Shown: positions 11,001-22,049 of the stretch, one piece after another
Layout of the letters: every line of letters starts with the position of its first letter
Position numbering within the stretch: the first letter of the stretch is position 1
Assembly (NCBI GenBank): GCA_949317995.1
Contig: OX439043.1
Coordinates: 58,235,339-58,299,338 of the forward strand
Direction: 5' to 3'
DNA length: 64,000 nt
DNA from: Acholoe squamosa
Lineage: Eukaryota; Annelida; Polychaeta; Phyllodocida; Polynoidae
The notes under the pieces: generated by a model
What the model saw: only the letters and a program-made list of their open reading frames with translations
Told to the model about the DNA's origin: nothing
Databases searched by the model: none
Program-made: the position numbers and the translations under genes

Positions 11001-12804
11001 CATATGAACAGCCTCCAAGGAGACCACGCCCACCAAACTCAGCCAACATGATGCACACCTGAGTATATCTGTCCCTCACCTGGAGGACCCCTCACCTGGC
11101 TGTAGCCTCCAGGTCACCAGGCTTTGTTGTCAGCAGCCTGTGTAGTGTGTAAAGGTGATGTATGTTTAACCCTTAAAGGACCGAATAATGCCTTTAGGTT
11201 CATAACCCTTTGTCGTCACAATATAACTATGCAGTGCAGGCGAATCTACTTGCCAGCACTGTATTGATGCATCATTTAGAAGGCACATTTGGCTGGGTTT
11301 CACCCATGCATCATGCTGACCAATATGCATATATGGTCAGTGGGTGGTGGGGTCCTTGTCTGTAGCCATGTATATACAGGGAAAACACATAGTAGCACAG
11401 CTCGTATCGGATCGATCCACACCGTGACCCTGTACAAACACACTGTCATAACCCCCCTACCCCCCACCCCAATTTACACATCTGGGGGCTTGGATGTAGT
11501 CTATGGATCCATATTCAGATATTGGACAGGGAAGGTATATGACAATAGCAATTCACAATTCAGGGGGCTATTGTTGAGATGAATTAATTTAGATGAACTT
11601 CTTTTAATAGTGGAATTTGATCAGACAACCTCCCCATTCTTATGGAAATGAATATCAATGGTGATTCAGGGAGCAGATGTTAAACTTTCAAGTTACTCGA
11701 TGTATCCCAATGTATTTGCAGATACCTCCCAATGGTGAGATCTGATATATAAGACTAGCAATGAGTATGTGCCAAACATGTAGCTCTGCCTACTGTAGCC
11801 ATATTAGTGCAGCAGCAGAATGTAATAAGATGGTAACAGCATTGCCAGGGTAACAATGCTGAGCTGAATGGTAATGCAGTAGCAGGATAAGGGTAGATTG
11901 AGGCCAGCCATTAGAGGCTTTGTGTATGTGGAGGAGGAGGAGGCCACAGGCAGCAGTCAGTGGGCAATATTCATAACACAGTTCGATGGGGACCGCCATA
12001 TGGGTAAAGTAGGGGATCAATACAAGCTGAACAATTGTCCTGCCTCCACTCAAACCCTGTCCACTGCATGACAGTTATACAATAATAGCCAGAGTGGTAT
12101 GAACTTTTGAAAATGTATCCCATTCTGACTGACATAGAGGCCAATACGCATGACAATACAGTGTGGGAGGTTTTGGAATAATTTTACATGCTAATAATTC
12201 ACTCCGTTTTACATCAGCATATTGATTGATATAAGTTCATTTGCTGAATTGTGCATTTTATCCTTTCATGTTTTGATTATGCATGTATCATTCTATAAAA
12301 TGGTCCTTAATTGTTGCCCTTTTTGTCATTTACAGGTAAGTTTTCCTGCTTCCTGAACGTACAAACTCCCGATGATGATGGGTGAGTCACACGCCACTGG
12401 ACTGAAAGTACAGTAGCAACAATATATAATACTACACATTGAAGTACTTCATTAAGGAAATCAATATTCAATCAACTGAAGTCTACGATAAAGGGAATGA
12501 AATTACATTCACATTCTGTAGTAGGAAAAATAACTTAGGAAGTTATAGAAACGCTGACATTCAGTATCAAATGCATTGATTCACATATTGGCCTGTCGGG
12601 GCTTGATTTGTAATGTTTCAATTGTGCATAACTGGTTACTGGGGACAATGAATAATATTCATCCTGCACATTTCCATATGGCATTGAAAAGATTATAGTA
12701 GTACTACAACATTGGCCTAAACGGCTTCTATATGATGTATTGAATGGCTTAGCTCCAATTGGCACTGAACACCACTGGCAATTTGGCCTAACCGCCTGTA
12801 TATC
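11001..12804. other. Intergenic DNA, no gene seen
   Basis: No convincing coding region. Around 11160-11290 there is a dispersed motif set (AACCCTTAAAGG, then GTATTGATGCATCATTTAG) related to the 27.4-28.1 kb minisatellite. Near 12337 an acceptor-like TTTACAG is followed at once by a donor-like GTAAGT, leaving no exon between them. Confidence 0.45.
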
Positions 12805-13225
12805 AGGCCACTTCAAAAAGATTTCAGCTTTGCGGATACTTTTCTGAAAAATAAGGTGCGGGAGAGAGGTATTCTTGTTTGAGTTTAGGGTGACGAGAGA
12901 GGGCCTTTTTTAATTTTATTTAGTAAATGTCATTGTCAAAGACTTTTTTTGATTACTATTTTCAATAAATTAATTCATAACCCCATGTAAATATCATACT
13001 CACGTTGTAGATGTGGAAATGGGGATTAATATGCTGTTTAAATTAACACTTTACTCAAAATAATGGCTGAGATGTGAGGTATTGTGGCTTGGGAAAAAAA
13101 AATCCTGGTGAATGCGGGATTTTTACATTTTTTTACATAAAATCTTGAATAAAAAGCTAGAATGCGACCCTTTTACATGGTGCCGGCAGGTCTGTAAAGC
13201 TGATACATTTTTTTTTAAGTGGCCT
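12805..13225. mobile_element. AGGCCACT-family inverted-repeat element, copy 1
   Basis: Left end AGGCCACTTCAAAAA and right end TTTTTTTTAAGTGGCCT are inverses with one mismatch region. The length is 421 bp. Related elements with the same end type lie at 35193-35601 and 62445-62832. No transposase frame is present. The target duplication is not clear, so the superfamily is not assigned. Confidence 0.65.
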
Positions 13226-15179
13226 TAGATGATTTCGGCTTATTAGGGCCTCTGGGAGAGAGTATCAGCTATGGTTCAATGGTGAAGCCATGTTGCAAGA
13301 ATGCAGTACTGATACAGTTAGTGAGGTCACAGTGTGTGGCATACTGCCAACTGTGTGTGGCCGTATGTTTGCTGGTGGCCGACTCAGCAATCATCACCAG
13401 TAATGAGCAGCTCAATGAGCACCTCAGGAGCTAACCCCCCCCCCCCCCACCAACCCCCTCCCAGATCTGCTCACCGCTACACAGAAAGGAGCACCAGGTA
13501 ATTGGGTCACGTCGGCGACAGCCGCTGCTGTTCCAATTACACCTACTTCACTCTGCCTTCCTGCTAGCTTTACCCCCTGAAATGGCGCATAATGCACTAT
13601 GCCCTTTTTGTCCACCATGATACATAAATGCAGTCCTGGTGAGTCCTGGTGGATTGATAGTCTATCAAAAGAGTCAGCCAACAGCATGATGCATCATGCG
13701 TTTTACACTCTGTGAGAGCGGTGCCCACAATCTCCCATCTGGCCCAGTCAAGATCCACCACTACAAACAATGCTGGCATAGACCCATCTGTACTGCCATG
13801 ACGGCAATGAACAGGGACCTGCACAGCGATGTAAGAGTGTAAGAAGGCTGCATCTGGCCCAGATTTACACCCAGCGTGTTCTAAAAAGCTTTAGAACACG
13901 CTTACACAGGTGCCTTAGTGAGGCCCCTCTACAAAGCCTATCCTGAGTATCTCAGTTCACTTGGAGCAACAAAGTCGATTTTATCGGGGGGGGGGGGGGC
14001 ATTAGCAAGCTTCAAGATCCAAATACACCCGGGTATCTGACATATTTATTAAAAAGCAGCCTACTGCTGTTGAGAATGAAGGGTAGCGCAAGGATAGCAC
14101 GTGATCCGGGTCAGTTACCGGACAAGGAGTTATTAAAAGAAAAGTGCATATTTTCCTAAGTATGTCAAAATCTTGTGTGTTTGCACAAAGGCTATCAAAA
14201 TACCCCAACATGAAAATAGGGTGTTTTTTTCTTTTAATAGGACAATATTAATCAATAAAGCCCCTGGGGGAAATACCTTCACATAGGCAGGATCAAAAGT
14301 CTACCTCGAAGTAGTACCAGGTAGTACACTGTAGTATTTCTGTGTAACACTCAGCTGGTGATTTTACAATTATGGTGAACTGACCATATTCATTCTGCTC
14401 CGAATTTGGAATGGTTATAAGCCACACTTTAGATCTGAAAAGGTTGCTATTTCTTATTGAAACTTGATAAAATCCTGCATCTAAGCTGCCCTATATGAGC
14501 TGCAATAGACCTCTGAAATAGTCTATTAGCCCCAGCTTATATACAGGGTTTTACATGTTTCAAATGTGCATGATTTCCCATATCACATCCTGCTTTGAAG
14601 GAGTCAGATGTGAGTACCCGGTATAGCTGCTTTTATTCCCCATATCCCTCTGCATTTCCTCTCAAAACGACTTCCCAGGCCCCACAGGTCCATGAGATTT
14701 ACTGCCACAAGGAGTGTAATCTGTTGTTCCATCATTTTGAAATGGCTCATGTGCATGTGAAAAGCACAAAAAAAAACAATGGTCTAACCATTTTAAGGCT
14801 GCATAATACCTCCAGGTTCGTCTTCCTCTGGCTCTGCCGTCATGATGCACCAATAAAGCGTCATACGCTTGCACTGTATTGGTGCATCATTACGAACGGT
14901 TGTGGGAAACAAATGTGTAGAGTGGGCACGATGCATAATTATGTGTGGTGTGTTACCCGCCACAGCTCCATTCATGCATCATGACAAGCGGGCATATTGC
15001 TTTCAACTAATGCAATATGTGGACTTGCTGAGGTTACAGGGACCACACCCATCTCCTCCTGTGCTGCAGGCAGCATGCACCATAGGCATGCACCCACAGG
15101 AGGAGGATGCTCTCTGCACGATGATAATGATGGCCTCCACATAAGCTGCAGCTCAGTTAAATAACTTGCTCTTCAATGG
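13226..15179. other. Intergenic DNA upstream of KDM3, no gene seen
   Basis: No supported gene. Poly-C and poly-G tracts occur at about 13434-13449 and 13986-14000. Motifs of the ATGATGCAT type recur at 13570-13800 and 14780-15000, including a strong hairpin described separately. Overlapping open frames at 14595-15144 on both strands have no recognised domain. Confidence 0.45.
14842..14890. repeat. Compound hairpin with ATGATGCACC arms
   Basis: Perfect 14-bp arms, ATGATGCACCAATA and TATTGGTGCATCAT, enclose a second short hairpin, AAGCG-TCATA-CGCTT, with a 6-nt bulge on one side. The arm sequence shares ATGATGCA with the tandem units at 27.4-28.1 kb. Confidence 0.75.
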
Positions 15180-15497
15180 GCATCCATCCCCACAGCCTCA
15201 GGGCCTCACAATCAGAGACAGAGAGGGAGGAAGTCCCGGAGGAAGTCCCCCACACTGGCCCCATCTCGTAGTCTCAAACTAGGTCGCCGGAGAAGTTGGA
15301 AGTCCCCCCCCCCCCTCTGCTTCTCTCCCTTCATCTCAAGCCACAACAGGACGTCGCAGCCGCCTGCAGCATCCCTGGCCAGCACCGGAAGTGGGTCAAG
15401 GGAACGCAGCTCCTGCGCCTATGGCTGCGTCTGCTGGCAGGTAATTTTGGTGGAGACAGCGGGTGATTTATTCCAGTTTGTGGGTTAACAGGGATCA
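15180..15497 (+). promoter_or_regulatory. Putative KDM3 promoter and 5' leader
   Basis: A GC-richer island just upstream of the probable first coding exon. It holds an ETS/GABP-type site CCGGAAGTG at 15385-15393, GCAGCCGCCTGCAGC-like sequence and several purine-rich GGAGGAAGTCCC repeats. There is no clear TATA box, as expected for a broadly expressed chromatin gene. A 7-codon upstream frame (MAASAGR then stop) starts at 15421; the CAG/GTAATT at its end could also be a splice donor. The transcription start cannot be fixed from sequence alone. Confidence 0.45.
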
Positions 15498-15530
15498 ATG
15501 GCTGACGAAGAGTTGGCTGCCGGTGGTAAG
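15498..15530 (+). CDS. KDM3: KDM3-like demethylase, probable first coding exon
   Basis: ATG at 15498 opens MADEELAAGGK, followed by a GT at 15531 (AAG/GTCTGT). A stronger donor, GTAAGG, starts at 15526 and would end the exon in phase 1 after MADEELAAG. Human KDM3B starts with a similar acidic-then-Ala/Gly stretch ending in Gly-Lys before the first hydrophobic strand, which is the main reason for the call. Position also supports it: the exon lies on the same strand as the three clear KDM3 exons, at the 3' edge of a GC-rich promoter-like zone. The Kozak context is poor at -3 (T) but has G at +4. Eleven residues are too few for firm homology, so this is an inference that needs a transcript. Confidence 0.5.
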
Positions 15531-17841
15531 GTCTGTAGATTAGTGTGGGGGAGACATCACCTGGGTCTTATCTGTGCAGGTCCCCTCGAGCGTCGCCACT
15601 CCCCATCCGCCCTTTTATGGGTGCTCAATGGGTGTACCGGCATGTTTACTGGGGTTGATGCTCTGTCGGGAAAAAAGAAGAAATTGTAAAAAAGGGGGGA
15701 TCACCTGATGATCAGAAAGCCCAATGGATTAATACACTAATACAACGCAGAGGAAACAGGTAGCTGTGTCTGTGTGACGTCTCTCAGCCACCAAGTCATT
15801 CCCCACAACCTGCCACATAGAAAGCAATATTTTTCTTTTACATTGCTGCATCAATGCATGTAAGTACACAGCAGAACCAAAAAGTTAAATGGAAATGAAA
15901 ATATCCTTGGGTATTTTTGCCACTGTGACCGCAGTCAGGCGAAGGGACTGATTGAGATTGCTGCGTGGTGCCATAGAAGGCCACTGGATGCTGCAGGAAG
16001 TCGGCGGAAGGCCATTACAGATAGAGGAAGGGGGTTGGTGATGTACTGGCACCAGGGTTCCTGTCATCACCAAGTCTGGTTACACCTGCTGCTTCTAAGT
16101 TCTAGGGACATGTGAAACCGTGGGTTGTTATATGAACTGGGGAAACTCTTTTAATATTGAACGACATTGACCAGGTTTGATCAGTGTTGGGTGTTTTTGG
16201 CTTGGAAGCCAAATTTATAGGTCTAAACATCTGAATATAACATGGGCATTCTCTTTATCAACTGCACATGAGCTGGAGACATTTGGGACATTGCCACCAC
16301 CTCAATCTCACCCAGTCGCCCAAAAAGACTATGCATTAATGAAGTTACTGGGGACAAATCCCTGCAGAAAAATAACTACGTATGTGAATATGCAAAGGAC
16401 CCCTGTGTAAGTACAGTTGTGCAACAGACTAGTATGCCCCTAACTGCTTGAACTCCTAACCCGGACTCATAAGGCCACAGTGTGGAATATTCCACCCTGC
16501 TCTGGTGTAGAAGTTGGCATGACACAAACCCATCACCCTTCACGTTAATCATTAGCCTCCAGACCTGGACCACTACACCCCAGCGTGCTGCTGGTCAGTA
16601 GCTCATACCACGGATGGTAGACCAGGAATGATGACCAGAGTTGGCGCACATTTTTACCATTCACAATGGGTCAGTTATTGACTCTTAGCCATGTGCCATT
16701 TCTAACAGGGGGTTCAAATGCTCATATTACAGTATCATATTAATTAGTACCAGGTACATATTTGTCAGAGCTTGGAATGTTGAGGCCTAGTGTCGTGAAA
16801 TACGTAAACATATCTGGCAATGTCGAGGAATTAGTAAACACAATGACAAAAATGGAATATGTGTTAGTTGTTCGACCCCACAACTAGTAGCGCAGTCCAG
16901 CGGGGAAATATAGAAAAAAACAACAAACAATAGAGTTGAGTTACTCCCAGCTGCTCAGCATTTCAACCCAGTCTGGCTGGGTGTGTAACCTCTCCTATCC
17001 AGGTTTTTGACAAAGCAGATCCTTTCACTTAGAATGAAAAAGTGGAACGATAATAACGCTACAAAGAACACTATAAGCCGTGGGCCCTTGGCGTTTTACA
17101 CAGATTTCACACACTCCCTCAGTGTTAACCAGAGTGGAAATTCGTCTACTCTGAGATAGGTTAAGGCCTGGTTAAATACGTTTGCATGATTCAGAGTGGC
17201 TTAAATGTACAGAAGGACTGTAAATGGGGGAAAAAGAGTTTTGCCTGCCCATAATTAAACTGTGAATGCGCCGGGTAATTGTCAATTTAAAATAACCCTG
17301 GGAGGTGGATACTGTGGTGATTTGAAAGTGGTTGAAAGAGGATTTTTAGATGTACATGTACTTCGGTAAACAAATGTTGTGTCTGATAATATTGAACCAG
17401 TTGTACTTTCGAAAGGAGAAGTGTACTGGTTCTTGTAGATATTTGATACTCTGGCAACTGTAGTATTACCGGGTATGTACTGCTATTTCAACTCTGCTGT
17501 GAAAAATACAGTATCCCATATTGGATCTGCAGCCACATTGTTTTATAGAGAAGGCCATGCCACTTTTACTGTGTTGGTGTAGAGTAAGCTCTACCAATGT
17601 CGGACAGCTTCTTTGTGTCGACAGGGTACCTACTTTAGGTATAAGGTGCACCCCGTGGCGCCCACCCCGTGTATAAGACGCACCCTAAGTTTATGCCTAA
17701 CCTGGATTTTATATTTTGGACAATTAAGTACAGTGGGATAAAAGACTCACATATAATGCGCACCCCGACTTCAGACAGATTCTATTAAGTGCAACTGCGG
17801 TATTGCAGTAATTTGAATTCGAATATTTCTTGATGAACTAT
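15531..17841. other. Start of KDM3 intron 1, no exon seen
   Basis: If the first exon is right, intron 1 and any unlocated exon span 15531-38929. In this first part no exon-like segment matching the expected KDM3 Trp/Gly/Arg-containing strand was found. A fragment with TATAAGACGCACC motifs at about 17640-17770 resembles a decayed CCGTAATC-family arm. Confidence 0.4.
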
Positions 17842-18114
17842 TTAGCTACAACAAAGGCAGGCTACACATGTTTTTACCTGACAACCAGGAAGTCTAGAGA
17901 TTATAACCATTTAATATGGACAGATGCATGGGTTAGCTACAACAAAGGCAGGCTACACATGTTTTTACCTGACAACCAGGAAGTCTAGAGATTATAACCA
18001 TTTAATATGGACAGATGCATGGGTTAGCTACAACAAAGGCAGGCTACACATGTTTTTACCTGACAACCAGGAAGTCCAGAGATTATAACCATTTAATATG
18101 GACAGATGCATGGG
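17842..18114. repeat. Three tandem copies of a 91-bp unit
   Basis: TTAGCTACAACAAAGGCAGG recurs at 17842, 17933 and 18024, an exact 91-bp period. The three copies are almost identical; one visible change is GTCTAGAG to GTCCAGAG in the third. Such high identity suggests a recent tandem expansion. Confidence 0.92.
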
Positions 18115-19243
18115 TTTAGTAAACAGTGCCTATAGCTCTATAGAGGCAGTCTGGTAGACATGAGGGGTCTGGTCCCCATCTCTGGGGTGGGAAGGCTGCT
18201 GGCGTTACAGTACTGGAACTCCTCAGAATGCTGAACAAGTAGGTAAAGTGCCAGCTGTCACCCTGTGTTTATATATAACCACATAGGCAACAAGCCTGTG
18301 CTAACCACAGTCAACAGGCTGCTGTAAAGATAGACCAGACATTAGGGGTATCTTAGAGAGTGCATACATAGAACTAGCTCATGATTCCTTTATAGTATAA
18401 AGGTTCTTCCTTGTTTAACTGAAAAAGAGTAATGTCATAGATGTAAATCTAAAGATCAAATGGACTTGGTCTGACCAATCAGCCCCCCTAATTTCCCGCC
18501 ATTTGTCTTCTACAGAGGAAGACACTGACAGTAGCTCATGACTCTTAGCCTAATGTGAGATATGAGCGTGTGATGCTCAATACCCCACTTGCACGTGCAC
18601 GTGCACATGCAACAAAAAACAACAACTGGAGAGCACCATTCAGACCCTGGTGCATTTATCTACATGTAGAATTTAAACAGGCAAATAGCAGCATGTCATA
18701 TATTGTACATGCAGTATATATACATGTCCTGGGTGATCTCCAACACGGGAGCTAAGGAGGTTGTTGACCTAGATCTCGATCTATAAGTGAGACATCTATT
18801 GTGCTGGGGTTTCAGGTATCAGGCCAAGTTGGGTGGGCGTAGCAGTGGGGGGGGGGTGTCTAAACTAGACAAAGGGGAGAACATGTCTACGTTTATTATA
18901 TTTACATGGATTCATGGTATGATAACGGGATAACTACGATATATAGGGTCTGTATTTAGATGTCATTGGTCGTGTAGAAGTGAAACTGTAGTACTTGTAT
19001 ATCATCTAACCCAAATGCTATACGGCTTTACATGCATGCCGTAGTGTGTTTTCCTGTAGACAACAGTGAAAAGAAGAGTTTAAAATGTGATGGCCTCATC
19101 TAAAGTTACCCCGCATCATATCGTGGCTATTGAGAGCTCGCTCCCCTGTACTCTTGTACCTTCAGTGTTGGCCTCACCTCACCTCATTAGCCATTGCCTT
19201 GGCCTTGGCCTTTTATGCTTAACTCTTTGAATGGCGCACTATT

Positions 19244-19283
19244 GCATCATGACGATTCATCGATCAAGGGGCCGTCATGATGC
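19244..19283. repeat. Short hairpin with GCATCATGACG arms
   Basis: Perfect 11-bp inverted arms GCATCATGACG and CGTCATGATGC with an 18-nt spacer. Just upstream is AACTCTTTGAATGGCGCAC, a variant of the context seen near other ATGATGCAT motifs in the window. Confidence 0.65.
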
Positions 19284-19816
19284 TTGTATCCAACCTTAGT
19301 CAGTAGACTCGCGAGGGCTGCATTACTGCCTCATGAAGGTAAATGAAGCCAAAGGGTCATAATACATTGGGAATTAAAATAATTTGTGATAATTCATGAA
19401 GGGTTAGACCCATCAACACGCACACATGACAAGTACATGTACCAGCCCTCACACCATTCAGTCACCTTGTATCACCTACCTGACCTTGACAAGCTGCTAC
19501 TTGACCCCTTTTGATGACCTCCACCTGACCTTGGCTTATCATCCTCAAGCCATGTCCAGAAGGTAAAGGGCCAGTTGTTGAAAGGTCAACGTGACTGTGT
19601 CTGATAATGGCAAAGTCTGCTACCTCTGTGGCTACACATGTACTAGGCATGGTCTGCAAATTATATGAGAATTCAATTATTTTACCATGTAATCATTACA
19701 GGTCGCTTTTGGGTCTGTTTTGTGGACAGTAGCAGACAATATTAAATGTGTGGGAGAGGGTAACCGTACAGAATTCTTAAAACAGTTCCTGAGATAGATC
19801 CTTACCTTCCTTTATT

Positions 19817-20057
19817 CAGAGATGCCAGAGTTTCAGATTTTCTCTGATTTTAGAGGTTCATACTTTACTACAGAAATAATAATAATAAAAAAAAATTAAA
19901 TGAATATTTTATAATTCTGATATTTCTTAAAGATACACCCAACCCTAAGTGATTAGCTTTGAAGGTATTTGTCACTCTGATTAGGGTATAAACCCCCCTT
20001 TTGAAGTGCCCCAAACTAATTTTCAGAATTTCGCCAAATATCGAACTGACATCTCTG
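19817..20057. mobile_element. CAGAGATG-family transposon, 241 bp
   Basis: Ends CAGAGATGCC and GACATCTCTG are near-inverse. The flanks TTTATT and TTTAAT match at 5 of 6 positions, which fits a decayed 6-bp target duplication. It is related to the nested CAGAGATG element at 41186-41318. Confidence 0.65.
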
Positions 20058-20599
20058 TTTAATACATCTCTCATGTCCATACTGGCACTATTGCGACCAT
20101 TATAGGCTCCTCTATGGGATGCTTTTTAGTTGATTACAAGTTATCCAACCCACCTGAGATGCAGGCTCCAACCACTCTCCCTTTAACAGCAAGAAGTCAC
20201 AGCCATCACCCATCATGGCATCAGCCCCACATTCAGCCCCCTCCCCAATATAGCCACATATCCTGCCACATTTATATACACGCAGTGCCCTCTAACATAG
20301 CCTCCACTATCGATCCAAGTGCCCATCAGTAAAGAGATCCACGTGAAGGTCAAGTCAGGGTCACACGTAGCCTGCAGGGGTTGGTGTGATTGATAAGGGC
20401 CTCTGACCGTCCAGCTTTACCTCTATAGGCTGAGGCAGGAGGAGGTGTGTGTGGGGTGGGGTACAGTTTCCATAGATAAAAGGGGGACAGGGAAGAGTCT
20501 GTAGTTCAGTACTCTTCCCATCAATGCTTACAAGTTTGTTGTTTGGAATAACGAGCAAAATAGGAGATGGGTACAGTGGGGGTGTGGATGGGAGGTCCC

Positions 20600-20822
20600 C
20601 CATGTCACATGTCAATTTTAAGAAATGGTTATGTCACATGTCACTTAAATCCCCATGTCCCATGTCACCTCTAAGAACCTCTCATGTCACATGTCGATTT
20701 TAAGAAATGGTTATGTCACATGTCACTTAAATCCTCATGTCCCATGTCACCTCTAAGAACCTCTCATGTCACATGTCGATTTTAAGAAATTGCCATGTCA
20801 CCATGTCAAATTTAGTGGTCCA
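20600..20822. repeat. 82-bp CATGTCAC tandem repeat, about 2.6 copies
   Basis: TCACTTAAATCC recurs at 20641 and 20723, an 82-bp period, with CATGTCACATGTCGATTTTA at the head of each unit. The array ends in CACCATGTCAAATTTAGTGG, shared with the older copy at 8238-8415. Confidence 0.85.
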
Positions 20823-21696
20823 CACCCATTACAGTACCCGTGTAATAGAATTGCTTATTGTGATGGAGGAGACTTGTAGAGGAAATAGATTCTGATTTAC
20901 AAGAACCAATATGATCACATTTACCATGTGTGTGTAGCATCAACTTGGGTTTGCTATCTAAGTGGTCTTGAGATATACCACGCGAATCAATAATTCCCTG
21001 GAGGAGCCGCATTTCTCGTCCCCACTTTAGTGACCTGTTCCCTGCCGACGCAGTTTCCTTGCTCTATCGGCCCGGGCCTTACTGCCCTTCCGGTTCCGGG
21101 AGCATTGACCCCCTACCCTCTCCTGACTGCCATCAATACCATTACCGCCATGGAGAAGGTAGGATACCGGCAAGTGGGTCCCGGGAGTGGGTCACCTCTC
21201 ACCAAATCACCCACCTTCAGTACATACGTACACATCGAAACCATCAGCTAGATAAAAAAAAAAATAATAATAATAATAAAGAAGAACGAAGGAAAAGACT
21301 TGGGTCAAAATAAATACATATCACAAAAAGATGGTGAGCTGGATGTATGAGTCAGTTAAGATTTGGATCATTATGACTTGGTTCCCAACCATAAAGTCTT
21401 AGTAGACATGTGTACAAACTCTGTGTGGTGCAAATTGAATACCTGTTATGGAAAAGGGAGGGACGTGTGTCATTACTGAACAAAACTACACAAGCTAGTC
21501 TGAATTATTAGGCTACATTCAGCGAGCTCTCACAGTATGTATCTATGATAGGGAGAGGAAACCAAAACCCAGGATAATTACAATAAAGAGTAATCCGTGA
21601 TCTCACTGAGTTCGTGCAGGCAGAAATACAAAGTCAGCAAGCTTTCTCAGATTCGGAGGCTACGTTTCCACGTGCAGCTTGTGCCCGTGGACATAA

Positions 21697-22046
21697 GGGA
21701 GTGATCATTTTTTAACAACGGGGGGGGGGGGCTAGTGGGTTTGCGCACGGACGTGCGAAAAAAAAATTCGACCCCCCCCCTCTTGAGGGGGTAAAATTTT
21801 TTCGACCCCCCCCCCCCATAAGGGACAAAAATATCGCGCGAACGTCCCCTTTTAGCCTATAGTAACGCGCAGGGTTTTGCACTGAAAACAGGTGAAATTA
21901 TTTTGACCCCCCCCCCCCCCCATCAGAGGTATTGAAAAAATTCTGACCCCCCCCCCCCGGGTCAAGGCGTTGAAAAAATTCTGACCCCCCCTCAAACCCA
22001 CCCACCCACCCCCCCCCCCCCCCGTTGTTAAAAAATGATCACTCCC
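21697..22046. mobile_element. Harbinger-like G-run MITE, copy 1, 350 bp
   Basis: Left end GGGAGTGATCATTTTTTAAC and its exact inverse on the right, flanked by TAA on both sides (21694-21696, 22047-22049). The interior is made of repeated blocks in which AAATTTTTTCGACC or AATTCTGACC alternates with C runs, plus a TAGCCTATAGTAACGCGC core. A TWA duplication with GGG-starting ends is the signature of PIF/Harbinger. No transposase frame is present. Orientation is opposite to the copies at 52.9 and 55.9 kb. Confidence 0.85.
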
Positions 22047-22049
22047 TAA

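Noticed and set aside
21052..21156. Possible phase-0 exon between CGACGCAG and GAAG/GTAGGA, considered as the missing KDM3 exon
   Set aside because: The 35-residue product (FPCSIGPGLTALPVPGAL...) lacks the Trp and Gly-x-x-Arg-Ala expected there and looks low in coding character; another frame is also open.
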